From contig NZ_CP012069.2 of assembly GCF_001189515.2 (NCBI RefSeq), positions 1,426,001 to 1,490,000 on the forward strand: a stretch of DNA of 64,000 nucleotides. The letters run 5' to 3'. A model generated the notes under the pieces. The model made no database searches and was not told the DNA's origin. It worked only from the letters and a program-made list of their open reading frames with translations. Position 1 is the stretch's first letter; each line of letters starts with the position of its first letter. Position numbers and translations under genes: made by a program. Positions 1-8,657 of this stretch are shown here, piece after piece. This stretch comes from Olsenella sp. oral taxon 807. GTDB taxonomy: Bacteria; Actinomycetota; Coriobacteriia; Coriobacteriales; Atopobiaceae.

Positions 1-2
1 GC

Positions 3-113
3 GCCACCGTGGTGGGCTTCTCGTTCATCCTTGAGCTTTCCTACCTCAATCCAAGAAAAACCATCGCGGAAGACTTTCCGCAGGAGGTCTTCTCACTTGT
101 CCACGTGTCGTGA
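3..113 (+). CDS. apt: Adenine phosphoribosyltransferase, 3' end only
   Basis: Only the last 36 codons are in the window; the gene begins before base 1. The translation contains VVGFSFILELSYLNPR, which matches the C-terminal strand of type I adenine phosphoribosyltransferase (usually a VG..F.IEL..L..R pattern). The enzyme joins adenine to PRPP to make AMP in purine salvage. The frame ends at TGA 111-113. The fit is by C-terminal motif alone, so the call is good but not certain. It sits upstream of a chloride channel on the same strand. Confidence 0.7.
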   Translation, partial: ATVVGFSFILELSYLNPRKTIAEDFPQEVFSLVHVS

Positions 114-236
114 GACGCGTCGGGTGACGGCCCGTGCACCCACCACATGCCAAGGATTTTTCTTTTCGTATGATGAAAGTTTTTGGTAATAGGTGAGAGG
201 ATATGCGCGACATGCGGGTTCACAGCGAGGAGGATC

Positions 237-1856
237 ATGGCGCAGAGGCCATCGAAGAATGTCAGCAAACAGGTGAGCAGGAGATTTTCGAGGAAATTCC
301 AGTTTGATATGGTCTGGGAGGGTGGTTTGGTGGGCCTCGTGGGCGGAGGCGTCGTGACGCTCTACCGTCTTTGCCTCACCCGTGCGGAGGAGTTTCTGAG
401 ATGGCTCCTCGTGCAGGCCCACCACACGCCGCTCGCCCTCGCGGGCTTCTTGGCACTCCTGCTTCTGTCCTGTCTTGTCGTGGCGAAGCTCGTGGGATGG
501 GAGCCCTATACGCAGGGCTCTGGCATCCCACAGACTGACGCCGAGGTCATGGGCCGTATCGATATGCCCTGGCATCGCGTGATGTTCGCCAAGTTCACGG
601 AGGGGTCCCTGCTCACCCTCTCGGGCCTCTCGCTTGGCAGGGAGGGACCCAGCATCCAGCTCGGTGGCATGGGCGGCAAGGCCGTCTCGAGGGCGCTTCG
701 CAGGGGTCGAGGGGAGGAGCGCCTACTTGTCACCTGTGGCGCTGCGGCAGGTATGTCTGCGGCCTTTCACGCCCCTCTCACGGGCACCCTCTTTGCCATC
801 GAGGAGATCCACAAGGAGTTCACACCATCGCTCATCGTCTCGGCCATGGCCTCTGCGGTTGCGTCTGACTTTCTGGTATCACAGGTTCTGGGCGTCTCAC
901 CCGTGCTGCAACTGAGCGTCGTGCGCGACCTACCACACCAGCGCTACCTCTACGTGCTTGCGTTGGGTGTCTTATGTGGCATAGTGGGAAGCATCCACAA
1001 CAAGGGGATGTTCTTCTGCAGCGAGAGGGTCTATGGCAGGCTGGCGAAGCTTCCCTTTGCCGTGCGCCTCGCCATACCCTTTGTCATCACGGCTGTCATC
1101 GCGTTTGCGGCCCCAGTGCTTCTCTGCGGGGGAGACGCCATCGTCAAGGAGCTCGCACGGCCAAGCTTACTTCCCACGCTCACGCTCCTTGCGCTCCTGC
1201 TCGGAAAGTACCTCTTCACGACCGTGTGCTTTGCCTCGGGTGCCCCCGGAGGAACACTCTTTCCCCTCTGCGTCATGGGCATGCTCACAGGGGCGCTCTA
1301 CGGAAGCGTCCTCTCGAACGTGACGGGCATGCAGGACATATTCATCATCAACTTCATGGCCCTCGGCATCGCGGGCATTTTCTCGTCAGTCGTGCGGGCC
1401 CCGGTGACGGGCGTTGTGCTCGCCTTCGAACTCACGGGAAGCATGAGTGCGCTGCTATCGGTATCGATTGTCTCGATCGTGTCGTACGTCGTCGCGAACG
1501 TCATCGGAGTGGATGCCTTCTACGAGCACCTGCTCGTGAAGCTCTTGGGGGTGACCAAGATCAAGTCGTCCGTACGTGGCGGCGTCACAGGCGAGAAGGT
1601 CTTGCATGTATACACCGTCGGTGCGGGAAGCCAGGTCGAGGGCAAGCGGATCAGCGAGGTGAGCTGGCCTGAGTCGTCACGCATCATCACGATAGACCGT
1701 GAGGGCGTCGACGTGCTGCCCACAGGCTCGACCAAGCTCCAGGCGCTCGACGAGATCCTCGTCATCATGGGTGCGGACGGCGAGGACGAGGCTCAGGCCA
1801 AGATCTGGGCACTGTGCAAAAACTCGCTCGCGACGACACGCACACCGCGCAGCTGA
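237..1856 (+). CDS. ClC-type chloride/proton antiporter with C-terminal TrkA-C domain
   Basis: A 539-residue membrane protein of the ClC family. The three selectivity motifs are present: GSGIP at residues 94-98, GREGP at 134-138 (Glu136 is the gating glutamate) and the GxPGG-type motif as SGAPGG further on. The IEE pair at 188-190 places a glutamate where the E. coli exchanger has its proton glutamate, so exchange rather than a simple channel is likely. The last ~90 residues look like a TrkA-C/RCK ligand-binding domain. The ATG at 237 is preferred over the upstream TTG at 183 because GAGGAGG lies just before it. It is followed by a long non-coding gap facing trxB. Confidence 0.88.
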   Translation: MAQRPSKNVSKQVSRRFSRKFQFDMVWEGGLVGLVGGGVVTLYRLCLTRAEEFLRWLLVQAHHTPLALAGFLALLLLSCLVVAKLVGWEPYTQGSGIPQTDAEVMGRIDMPWHRVMFAKFTEGSLLTLSGLSLGREGPSIQLGGMGGKAVSRALRRGRGEERLLVTCGAAAGMSAAFHAPLTGTLFAIEEIHKEFTPSLIVSAMASAVASDFLVSQVLGVSPVLQLSVVRDLPHQRYLYVLALGVLCGIVGSIHNKGMFFCSERVYGRLAKLPFAVRLAIPFVITAVIAFAAPVLLCGGDAIVKELARPSLLPTLTLLALLLGKYLFTTVCFASGAPGGTLFPLCVMGMLTGALYGSVLSNVTGMQDIFIINFMALGIAGIFSSVVRAPVTGVVLAFELTGSMSALLSVSIVSIVSYVVANVIGVDAFYEHLLVKLLGVTKIKSSVRGGVTGEKVLHVYTVGAGSQVEGKRISEVSWPESSRIITIDREGVDVLPTGSTKLQALDEILVIMGADGEDEAQAKIWALCKNSLATTRTPRS

Positions 1857-2286
1857 CCCATTACACGCCGAGGTGGAGGCCGACCGCGCGATTGAAGAGG
1901 CCCGCTCCACTGGCATGGGACGCATAGGGCATCAGAGAAGACCACATGGCAAAGTGTGGTTGTGGTAGCTTGTGGTAGCCCTCTTACTTTACATAATATA
2001 TATTATCACGGATTTGTTACTGCTCCCATGTGGGCAGCCTTTTCCATGTGCGCAGCCTTCGGCTTTCAACAACCTTTGGCTTCCATGCGAACTGGCACGT
2101 CCGGACCCGCGCACAAGGAACCCGCATGCGGGCCGTCAGAAGTCTTACGCGCCTCACAACTCATGCGCCTCAAAACTCGCGCGCCTCAAAAAAGCAAGCG
2201 CCGGGGGTGGTACCGTCCACCGATGATGCCAGACGGTACCAGCCCCAGCGCCACAGTGCGTGCCCCACGAGCACAGCCGCGCAGAA
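1857..2286. other. Convergent intergenic region between ClC gene and trxB
   Basis: About 430 bases with no credible gene. It contains a short hairpin just after the ClC gene (ACCACA...TGTGGT near 1940-1960), an AT-rich patch around 1984-2005, and the strong trxB terminator listed separately. Confidence 0.6.
2188..2251 (-). terminator. Rho-independent terminator of trxB
   Basis: Two 20-nt arms at 2198-2217 and 2232-2251 pair at 18 of 20 positions around a 14-nt loop. Read on the minus strand, the hairpin is followed by TTGCTTTTTT (2197-2188), a typical U-tract. It starts 35 bases after the trxB stop. On the plus strand the stem could also stop ClC transcripts, but there is no U-tract on that side. 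Confidence 0.75.
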
Positions 2287-3234
2287 TCAGCCCTCCACAG
2301 GCTGGCCCAGGTACGCCGCGACGCTCGTTGCCGCGATGGCACCGTCTGAGACTGCCGTGACTATCTGCCGCAGGCTCTTCTGCCGGACATCGCCCGCCGC
2401 AAAGAGTCCGGGCGTCGAGGTCTCCATGCGCTCGTTGGTCACCACGTAGCCGTGTCCATCAAGCTCTGCGAGCCCCTCGAGAAGTCCTGTCGCAGGCACA
2501 CGGCCCGCAAACACGAAAACGCCAAACGAACCCTTGTCATAGGTCTCGGTCGTCTCCTCGCCGGTCTCGTTGTTACGGAAGGTGATGGATTCCAAGAGCC
2601 CGTCGCCCTCAACCCTCACGACGCTCGTGAGGTACCGGATGTTGACCTTGTCGCTCTCGGCCACCTGCTTTGCGACAGAGGCCTGCGCCCGCAGGTGATC
2701 CTTGCGAACGACCATGGTCACCTTACTGGCGAGCTTGGCGAGGAACAGCGCCTCCTCCGCAGCGGAGTTACCGCCACCGATGACAAAGACCTGCTTGTTT
2801 CTATAGAACATGCCGTCGCAGGTCGCGCAGTATGAGACGCCATGCCCCGCGAACGTGGACTCGCCCTCGAAGCCGATGTGTCTGGGCGTGGCGCCACCTG
2901 CGACGATGAGTGCCCGTGCGCGGTAGGTCGCCGAGGAGGCCACCACTGTGAAGATACCCGTCGCATCGTTGTGCGAGATGCCCTTGACATTATCCATGAC
3001 GATGGTGGCCCCCAGGTCCTGGGCCTGCTTCTTCATGGCGTCGGTGAGCGAGAAGCCGTCGGTATGCGGGATGCCCGGATAGTTATCGACCTCGCTCGTG
3101 AGGATAACCTGCCCACCCACGGCCTCCTGCTCAAGGGTCACACTGTCAAGCAGTGCCCGTGCCGCATAGATAGATGCGCTGAGCCCGGCCGGGCCACCGC
3201 CGATGATCACAAGATCCTTAATGCTCTCTGACAT
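2287..3234 (-). CDS. trxB: Thioredoxin-disulfide reductase
   Basis: A 315-residue flavoprotein of normal family length. It has the FAD-binding Rossmann motif GGGPAG at residues 12-17, the redox-active CATC at 136-139, the NADPH motif GGGNSAAEEA around 153-162 and the C-terminal FAD motif FAAGDVR. It passes electrons from NADPH to thioredoxin in the cytoplasm, supporting ribonucleotide reductase and disulfide repair. The start ATG at 3234 has an AAAGG Shine-Dalgarno (SD) sequence. No thioredoxin gene lies beside it. Confidence 0.95.
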   Translation of the reverse strand: MSESIKDLVIIGGGPAGLSASIYAARALLDSVTLEQEAVGGQVILTSEVDNYPGIPHTDGFSLTDAMKKQAQDLGATIVMDNVKGISHNDATGIFTVVASSATYRARALIVAGGATPRHIGFEGESTFAGHGVSYCATCDGMFYRNKQVFVIGGGNSAAEEALFLAKLASKVTMVVRKDHLRAQASVAKQVAESDKVNIRYLTSVVRVEGDGLLESITFRNNETGEETTETYDKGSFGVFVFAGRVPATGLLEGLAELDGHGYVVTNERMETSTPGLFAAGDVRQKSLRQIVTAVSDGAIAATSVAAYLGQPVEG

Positions 3235-3358
3235 GATATCAACCTTTCACTTGCGAATATGTCACTACGATGCTACCCATTCGCAGCCAAGGCATACCCG
3301 CCGCGAGACCTTTTTCCCATGCCGTCATCACAACGCTCGGGACAGACCCTACGCAGGG

Positions 3359-4672
3359 CTAGGACACGAGGAAGTAGACCACAAACGCCACGGCGGCAAC
3401 CCACATGAGTGGCTTGACCTTTCTGACGTTCTTGGTGGCGAGCGCGACGACAACGTACCCGATGAAGCCAAGGCCGATGCCCGAGGAGATCGAGTAGGTC
3501 ATGGGGATGCCCGTGACGATGAGGAAGGCGGGAAGTCCGTCGAGAAGGTCCGACCAGTCTATCTCGATCACCTCGGAGAGCATGAGGAAGCCGACATAGA
3601 CGAGGGCACCGCAGGTCGCTGCCCCGGGGACCACAGAGATGAGCGGCTCGAAGAGGACGGCGACAAAAAAGAGCAGACCGCAGAAGACAGATGACAGACC
3701 CGTGCGACCTCCATCGGCAGCGCCTGAGGTGGACTCGACGAAGGTGGTGATCGAGGATGCACCAAGAAGTCCGCCGGCTGCGGCCGCACAGGAATCTACG
3801 ACGAGGATCTCGCGCATGTTCTCGACGTCGCCGTCCTTCGTGAGGAAGTCACCCTGCTTCGCGACGGCCATCGCAGTGCCCATGGTATCGAAGAAGTCGG
3901 ACATCATAAGAGAAAACGCGAGTATGAGCAGGGTCGGCGTAGTCATCACCTTGACGATCCCCATAGTGCCGGTCGAATCGGCCTGAAAGGGAGCGCCAAA
4001 GGTCGAGAAGTCAGGAAACGAGACGATGCCAGACGGTGCGGTCGTAAGTCCCAACGGAATACCGGCGATGACCGCGACGACGATGCCAAGCAGAAGCGCA
4101 CCCTTGATCTTAAGGGCGATGAAGAAGATCGTCGCGACGATGGAGATGACGCCGATGGCGAAGGAAGGGTCGGTGAGCTTGCCGAGTGCCAATGGCGTGC
4201 CACCGCCACTGACGATGATACCGGCCTTCATGAGTCCTATCATAGTTATGAACAAACCGAGACCCACAGAGATACCATGGCGCAGCGAGACTGGTATGGC
4301 GTCCATGATGGCCTGGCGCAGGCCACAAAGGACGAGCAGCAGGATGGCGATGCCCTCGACCAAGATGACACCCATGGCGGCGTGCCAGTCGCCACCACAG
4401 TAGGAGATCGTCGCGATGGCAATCATGGAGTTGATGCCGAGGCCCGAGGCGAGGGCGAGCGGGCGGTTGGCGAAAAGCCCCATTGCGATCGTCATGATGC
4501 CTGCGCCGAAGCAGGTGCTGGTGATCGTAGCCGCGAAGGGTACCCCTGCCCCCTGCAGTATCTGGGGGTTCAGTGCGATGATATAGGACATCGCAAGGAA
4601 GGTCGTGAGACCGGCCCTCAGCTCTGCTGAGGTGGACGACCCCCGCTCTGACATCTTAAAGAACGTATCCAT
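3359..4672 (-). CDS. NCS2 family purine permease (guanine/hypoxanthine type)
   Basis: A 437-residue polytopic membrane protein. The N-terminal block (TTFLAMSYIIALNPQIL) and GLGINSMIA are characteristic of the AzgA/PbuG branch of the nucleobase-cation symporter 2 family. It probably imports guanine, hypoxanthine or adenine with protons, feeding salvage enzymes such as the apt product at the window start. The start at 4672 is preferred over the upstream ATG at 4732 because AGAAGGGA precedes it and the extra 20 residues are not family-like. I looked for a purine riboswitch in the 129 bases upstream and saw none. Exact substrate is not resolved by sequence. Confidence 0.85.
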   Translation of the reverse strand: MDTFFKMSERGSSTSAELRAGLTTFLAMSYIIALNPQILQGAGVPFAATITSTCFGAGIMTIAMGLFANRPLALASGLGINSMIAIATISYCGGDWHAAMGVILVEGIAILLLVLCGLRQAIMDAIPVSLRHGISVGLGLFITMIGLMKAGIIVSGGGTPLALGKLTDPSFAIGVISIVATIFFIALKIKGALLLGIVVAVIAGIPLGLTTAPSGIVSFPDFSTFGAPFQADSTGTMGIVKVMTTPTLLILAFSLMMSDFFDTMGTAMAVAKQGDFLTKDGDVENMREILVVDSCAAAAGGLLGASSITTFVESTSGAADGGRTGLSSVFCGLLFFVAVLFEPLISVVPGAATCGALVYVGFLMLSEVIEIDWSDLLDGLPAFLIVTGIPMTYSISSGIGLGFIGYVVVALATKNVRKVKPLMWVAAVAFVVYFLVS

Positions 4673-4801
4673 GTGTTCCCTTCTCTCTTTGCCCACCACA
4701 ACGGATGGACACAGCGGATACCCCGCCTTCATGCGCAGAGCCTGCGCGACGACGGGAGGTCAGACACCCCTGCCTCGCAGCGGGGCATGCCATGCACCAG
4801 G

Positions 4802-5248
4802 CTAGCTGCCGCTGGAGCCGAAACCTGCGGCGCCACGATCGGTTTGATCCAGCTCGTCCAGCTCCTTCAGGCTAACAGTAGGAACCCGCTGTATCACAAG
4901 CTGGGCGATTCGCTCCCCCCTGGAGATTACGATGTCTTCTGCAGGATCGAGGTTTATGGCACAGACCTTGAGCTCACCGCGATAGTGCGCATCGACAAGC
5001 CCGGGGGTATTTGCCATGGAGAGACCCCTCTTGAGGGCCAAACCGCTCCTCGGCTGCACAAAGCCGGCATATCCGTCAGGGATAGCAATCGCCAGCCCCG
5101 TCGAGATGAGTCGACGCTCAAAGGGCCTGAGTACGACGTCCTCGCTCGAACGCAGGTCAAGTCCGGCATCACCCGCATAGGCATAGCTCGGAAGCTCGAT
5201 TGAGGGATCAAGGCGAACAATGGGTAAGGTGATGTGCTCTTGAGTCAT
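4802..5248 (-). CDS. dut: Deoxyuridine 5'-triphosphate nucleotidohydrolase (dUTPase)
   Basis: A 148-residue trimeric dUTPase. All five family motifs are visible: AGDAGLDLRS (25-34), PRSGLALKRG (66-75), GLVDAHYRGE (83-92, with the catalytic Asp), RIAQLVIQ (113-120) and the C-terminal glycine arm RGAAGFGSSGS. It hydrolyses dUTP to dUMP, keeping uracil out of DNA and supplying dTMP synthesis. It overlaps nrdR by ATGA, so the two are translationally coupled and join control of dNTP supply with dUTP removal. Confidence 0.95.
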   Translation of the reverse strand: MTQEHITLPIVRLDPSIELPSYAYAGDAGLDLRSSEDVVLRPFERRLISTGLAIAIPDGYAGFVQPRSGLALKRGLSMANTPGLVDAHYRGELKVCAINLDPAEDIVISRGERIAQLVIQRVPTVSLKELDELDQTDRGAAGFGSSGS

Positions 5249-5694
5249 GGTACCAAGCTCCGAAGCTCCTCGCTAAACTCATCGACGTCCTTGAAGTCGC
5301 GATAGACAGAGGCGAAGCGCACATAGGCCACCTTGTCGACATCGACGAGCCGCTGCAGCACCATCTTACCGAGATCCTGCGAATCGACCTCGGTCAAACC
5401 GTCATCCCTGAGCGTAGAGACTATCTCGTCGATGAGCTCTTCGAGCGTCTCCACGCTCACATCGCGCTTGACGGTCGCGGCGACAAGCCCGCGCATGATC
5501 TTGGAGCGATCGAAAGCCTCCTTATGCCCGTCCTTCTTGACGACCATGAGAGGCATCTCCTCACGACGCTCGTAGGTCGTGAAGCGCATGCCGCAGCGCA
5601 CACACTCCCTCCGCCGGCGAATGGCATCGTTACTCTCTGAGGGCCTAGAATCCACGACTCTTGACGACTCACAGCCACACTTTGGACAACGCAT
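5245..5694 (-). CDS. nrdR: Transcriptional repressor NrdR
   Basis: A 149-residue regulator of ribonucleotide reductase genes. It begins with the zinc ribbon MRCPKCG...CVRCGMRFTTYE (four Cys) followed by the ATP-cone domain that senses ATP/dATP. The start at 5694 is chosen because a GGGGGAGAG SD precedes it and NrdR proteins begin exactly at MRCP; the ATG at 5733 would add 13 unrelated residues. It is the first gene of an nrdR-dut operon and is divergent from lexA, a common grouping in actinobacteria and Firmicutes. Confidence 0.95.
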   Translation of the reverse strand: MRCPKCGCESSRVVDSRPSESNDAIRRRRECVRCGMRFTTYERREEMPLMVVKKDGHKEAFDRSKIMRGLVAATVKRDVSVETLEELIDEIVSTLRDDGLTEVDSQDLGKMVLQRLVDVDKVAYVRFASVYRDFKDVDEFSEELRSLVP

Positions 5695-5800
5695 CTCTCC
5701 CCCCGCCTCACGTTGACAAAGGGAAGATACCACAAGAGCTCGCTAACTCGGTGACAAAAGATGGATTTTATGGCAACGGAGACGATATCACGTGATGATA

Positions 5801-5843
5801 GAACGAATGTGTTTAGGAACGCGTGTGCTGAATATGCTATACT
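5801..5843 (+). promoter_or_regulatory. lexA promoter with two imperfect SOS boxes
   Basis: An extended -10 (TGCTATACT, core TATACT at 5838-5843) lies about 75 bases before lexA. Upstream are GAACGAATGTGT (5801-5812) and GAACGCGTGTGC (5817-5828), which match GAACnnnnGTTC at 6 and 7 of the 8 fixed positions. Their position over the -35 region and spacer fits autorepression by LexA. The exact box is seen at recA (18319-18330). Confidence 0.55.
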
Positions 5844-5866
5844 ACTAGAAGAGGATGATATGTTGT

Positions 5867-5906
5867 CATACAGTATAAGAGCAGGTGTTTTGTATACTGT
5901 GGTATG
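5867..5906 (+). repeat. Inverted repeat just upstream of lexA
   Basis: CATACAGTATA at 5867-5877 faces TATACTGTGGTATG at 5893-5906; the arms match except for a 3-base insertion in the right arm. It lies between the mapped -10 and the lexA SD, so it could be an mRNA hairpin in the leader or an operator. No family recognised. Confidence 0.4.
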
Positions 5907-5918
5907 TGAGGAGGAGAC

Positions 5919-6578
5919 ATGACCAAAGACAAGCTCAGCAAGCGCCAGACCGCCATCTATGACTTTATTTGCGCCTACACGTCAGAACATGGGTATCCGC
6001 CCTCGGTCCGCGAGATCGGAAAGGCCGTAGGTCTCGCCTCGCCCTCAACCGTGCACATGCACCTCAAGGTGCTTGAGGAGCGCGACCTCATCAGGCGGGC
6101 TACCAACAAACCGAGGACCATCGAGATCGTTTCCTCGAACAAAGAAGACAAAAGACCCGTCACCGAAGCCCATACATCAGCTGTCGACGTCGCTGATGCC
6201 AGCGTCATATCCCTTCCGCTCGTTGGCCGCGTGGCAGCAGGCACCCCCATCCTCGCGGAGCAAAACATCGAGGAGAGGATCGCCCTCCCGACGAGCCTGG
6301 TGGGAGACAGCAGCTCCTTCTTACTCAGGGTGCACGGCACGTCCATGGTTAAGAAGGGTATCTTAGACGGGGATATCATCGTCGTGCATGAGCAGCACGA
6401 CGCCCAGAACGGAGAGGTCGTGGTCGCACTCATCGACGACTCTGCGACGGTCAAGACCTTCTATCGCGAGGACGAGTACATCCGCCTTCAGCCCGAGAAC
6501 GACGCCATGGAGCCCATCTATGTCAAAAGCCCCATCATCCTCGGCAAGGTTGTGGCCCTCGTGAGGTCCTTTGCCTAG
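5919..6578 (+). CDS. lexA: LexA repressor of the SOS response
   Basis: 219 residues. The N-terminal winged helix (1-65, with YPPSVREIGKAVGL) binds SOS boxes; the C-terminal S24 peptidase-like domain has the Ala107-Gly108 cleavage bond in GRVAAGTP, the nucleophile Ser142 (HGTSMVKKG) and general base Lys179 (ATVKTF). RecA filaments trigger self-cleavage and derepression. A GAGGAGG SD precedes the ATG. It is divergent from nrdR-dut, and its own upstream region carries weak SOS boxes. The next gene overlaps its stop codon. Confidence 0.96.
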   Translation: MTKDKLSKRQTAIYDFICAYTSEHGYPPSVREIGKAVGLASPSTVHMHLKVLEERDLIRRATNKPRTIEIVSSNKEDKRPVTEAHTSAVDVADASVISLPLVGRVAAGTPILAEQNIEERIALPTSLVGDSSSFLLRVHGTSMVKKGILDGDIIVVHEQHDAQNGEVVVALIDDSATVKTFYREDEYIRLQPENDAMEPIYVKSPIILGKVVALVRSFA

Positions 6579-7371
6579 CGCTGCGGAGGGAGGCAGTGAG
6601 GCTGGCGGCGTGCCCGGCGACTCTGGAGCCGTCGTCAAAGATGCGAAAGGGCGCCTGCGGGCGGTGGATGCCCTAAGAGGTGTCACGATCATCTCGATGG
6701 TTCTCTTCCACTGGTGCTATGACCTGCGTTACCTCTCAGGAATCCCCCTCTCCTTCTTTCAACCTCCCTTGCAGGACGTCTGGAGGGCGACCATCAGCTG
6801 GACCTTCTTGTTCATCGCGGGATGGATGTGCTCTCACTCACGCAGCTACGCCAGGCGTGCGGCGCGCTATCTTCTTGTCGCCCTGCTCATTTACCTGTCG
6901 ACGAGCCTCGCTCGCGTGGACGCCCCCATACGTTTCGGGATCATATTCTGCATGGGTGCAAGTACGCTCGTAGCCGGACTCGCCCTGAGGGCGGGGCTGC
7001 TCGACGGCAGCTGGTGGCAGACGGTGGCCCTTCTCGTCCTCTTTGTGATGCTCCTGCGACTGCCCGAGGGTACCTTTGGCGTAGGCGCACTTGCGCTACG
7101 GCTTCCACGGGCGCTCTACGACACACCTTACCTCTCGTGGCTCGGCTTCCCCGGTCCCCGCTTCGTCTCGGGAGACTACTATCCCCTACTCCCCTTTGGC
7201 CTCATGTACCTTGTGGGCGCAAACGTGGGCGTCATGCTTGCGAGACGCACGTTGCCCACCTGGGTCTTTGAGTGCGGTCTTGGTCCTCTCGCTCTCATAG
7301 GCAGACATCCGCTGCTCATCTACCTGCTTCATCAGCCCCTGCTCCTTGTGCTTGCAAGCCAGGTTCACTAA
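6571..7371 (+). CDS. DUF1624 (HGSNAT-like) membrane protein
   Basis: Up to 266 residues with several hydrophobic helices. The N-terminal signature RAVDALRGVTIISMVLFHW and the later FLFIAGW are typical of DUF1624 / heparan-alpha-glucosaminide N-acetyltransferase-like proteins, a family of membrane acyltransferase-related proteins whose bacterial substrates are mostly unknown. The start is uncertain: TTG at 6571 overlaps the lexA stop, while GTG at 6610 has a better placed GTGAGG. The short distance suggests co-transcription with lexA. Function not assigned beyond the family. Confidence 0.8.
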   Translation: MPSAAEGGSEAGGVPGDSGAVVKDAKGRLRAVDALRGVTIISMVLFHWCYDLRYLSGIPLSFFQPPLQDVWRATISWTFLFIAGWMCSHSRSYARRAARYLLVALLIYLSTSLARVDAPIRFGIIFCMGASTLVAGLALRAGLLDGSWWQTVALLVLFVMLLRLPEGTFGVGALALRLPRALYDTPYLSWLGFPGPRFVSGDYYPLLPFGLMYLVGANVGVMLARRTLPTWVFECGLGPLALIGRHPLLIYLLHQPLLLVLASQVH

Positions 7372-8657
7372 GGAGACGCAGAATAAGTGTTCAGCCCCTG
7401 CCAGGACTCCTGTCCATCGGTCGATCTTTCGGAGGCTTTGTGAGTTCGTGTGGGGAGGTGGTTGCGTCACCGCCCCGGCGGCGTGGGTCTCAGGTCCAAG
7501 CACCCTGGCGTCACGGGGGCTAAGGGGCCGTCGATACCGTGGGACTCGTGGCCTACCCGGTCGCGCAAGGGGCCGTGGGGACACGGGAGTGTACACAAAT
7601 GCCCCGAAACGGCCTCTCGGAGCCATTTCGGGGCATTTGTGTACACTGTTGCACCCACGAGCTGTGTCGGGTGGCACGAGCGCCTCAACCGCCATGGTAT
7701 GTCGGCGACGCCCCCTCGGTATTCGAACCCCTGCGGCCTCCTCGGACGTTCCGGGTCCCTCTCGTGGCCCCTCCGGATGCCCTCGCGGGCAACGTCTGAC
7801 AGGTCCAGCCAGCACAAGCGCGAGGCGCATCCTGAGCAGCGTCTCGGCGGGCCAGAGCTGCCTGTCGCACCTGTCCACGCCCGTCCCCGGCGGCTCAACC
7901 AGGGCCAGCAGGTCGGCCCAAAGCACCACGGGGCCCGTCTGGTCGAGGAGGCCGGCCCACCTCGTGCGCCTGGCCCTGCCCTCCCACCCGGCCCGTGCGA
8001 GGCTCGTCTGCCTGCCCAGCGCCCGTCCGTCCCGACCGTTCCATCATGGCGCAGAGGCGGCCCTCCGACTGCGGGTATGTCACATCCTCCCATGTTTTAC
8101 GCCCGTCCGGGCGCGGGGTAGGCGGCGCGCGTGCCCGGGGCCTCGCGCCCGGGAGGCGACCCCAACCCATCCGTCAGCCTGATTTGTTCCGCGTCTCTCT
8201 CATATGACCCGAACACTGTCAATAGGCAATGACCGTCTTCTCGAGAGTTCCTTGTCAACCTTCGATGGCAGATCCGCGCCTGCGTCCCGGAAGACCGCTA
8301 CGAGACCGACGTGCCGGCGCGCAGTCCCATGTCTGCGGATGCCGCAGCTCGTGCGGCCCACACCTCGCCTCTTCCGGCGCGGCGGCGGGCGGCAGCCTGG
8401 GAGTCGCGCGTGCCGGTCTCCCGGTACGCATGGGGAACGGCGCGCCCCCGTCGCCTGACCTCGGGCCCGCGATCTCCCGGGACGCAGGCGGGCCATCCCG
8501 CGCGGGCGTCGCCGCCCGCCGAATCGTCCAGTCCTTGCGGCGCGGCCCGAATCTGGATGCGCCACGCTCGCTCATTGCTCAAGCGGCGGCTCGCTCAAGT
8601 TAAGGCACGTCCTAGCATTGGCGTCGCGCCTGCTAGCCTGTGGATCGCCCGGACCCA
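7372..8657. other. GC-rich region without a supportable gene
   Basis: About 1.3 kb between the DUF1624 gene and the repeat array. Several frames stay open because stop codons are rare at this GC content, but none has a recognisable domain, an SD-linked start or normal amino acid composition (they are Arg/Pro/Gly/Ser-rich). It may be decayed sequence. A large palindrome at 7588-7647 is the only clear structure. Confidence 0.6.
7588..7647. repeat. Long palindrome with GTGTAC ends
   Basis: Arms of 26 bases (7588-7613 and 7622-7647) pair with one mismatch around the 8-base loop CTCTCGGA. Each arm begins AGTGTACACAAATGCCCCG. There is no U-tract, so it is not a standard terminator. A second, shorter palindrome beginning AAAGTGTACG lies at 46911-46986. 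Confidence 0.8.

Noticed and set aside
4673-4801. Purine riboswitch upstream of the NCS2 permease
   Set aside because: The conserved core sequences of the purine aptamer are not found on the minus strand; only a small GCGCA/TGCGC hairpin is seen.
7700-7760. tRNA-like T-arm (GGTTCGAATACC on the minus strand near 7728-7740)
   Set aside because: The T-stem closing pair is broken by an extra A, and no acceptor, D or anticodon stems can be folded around it.
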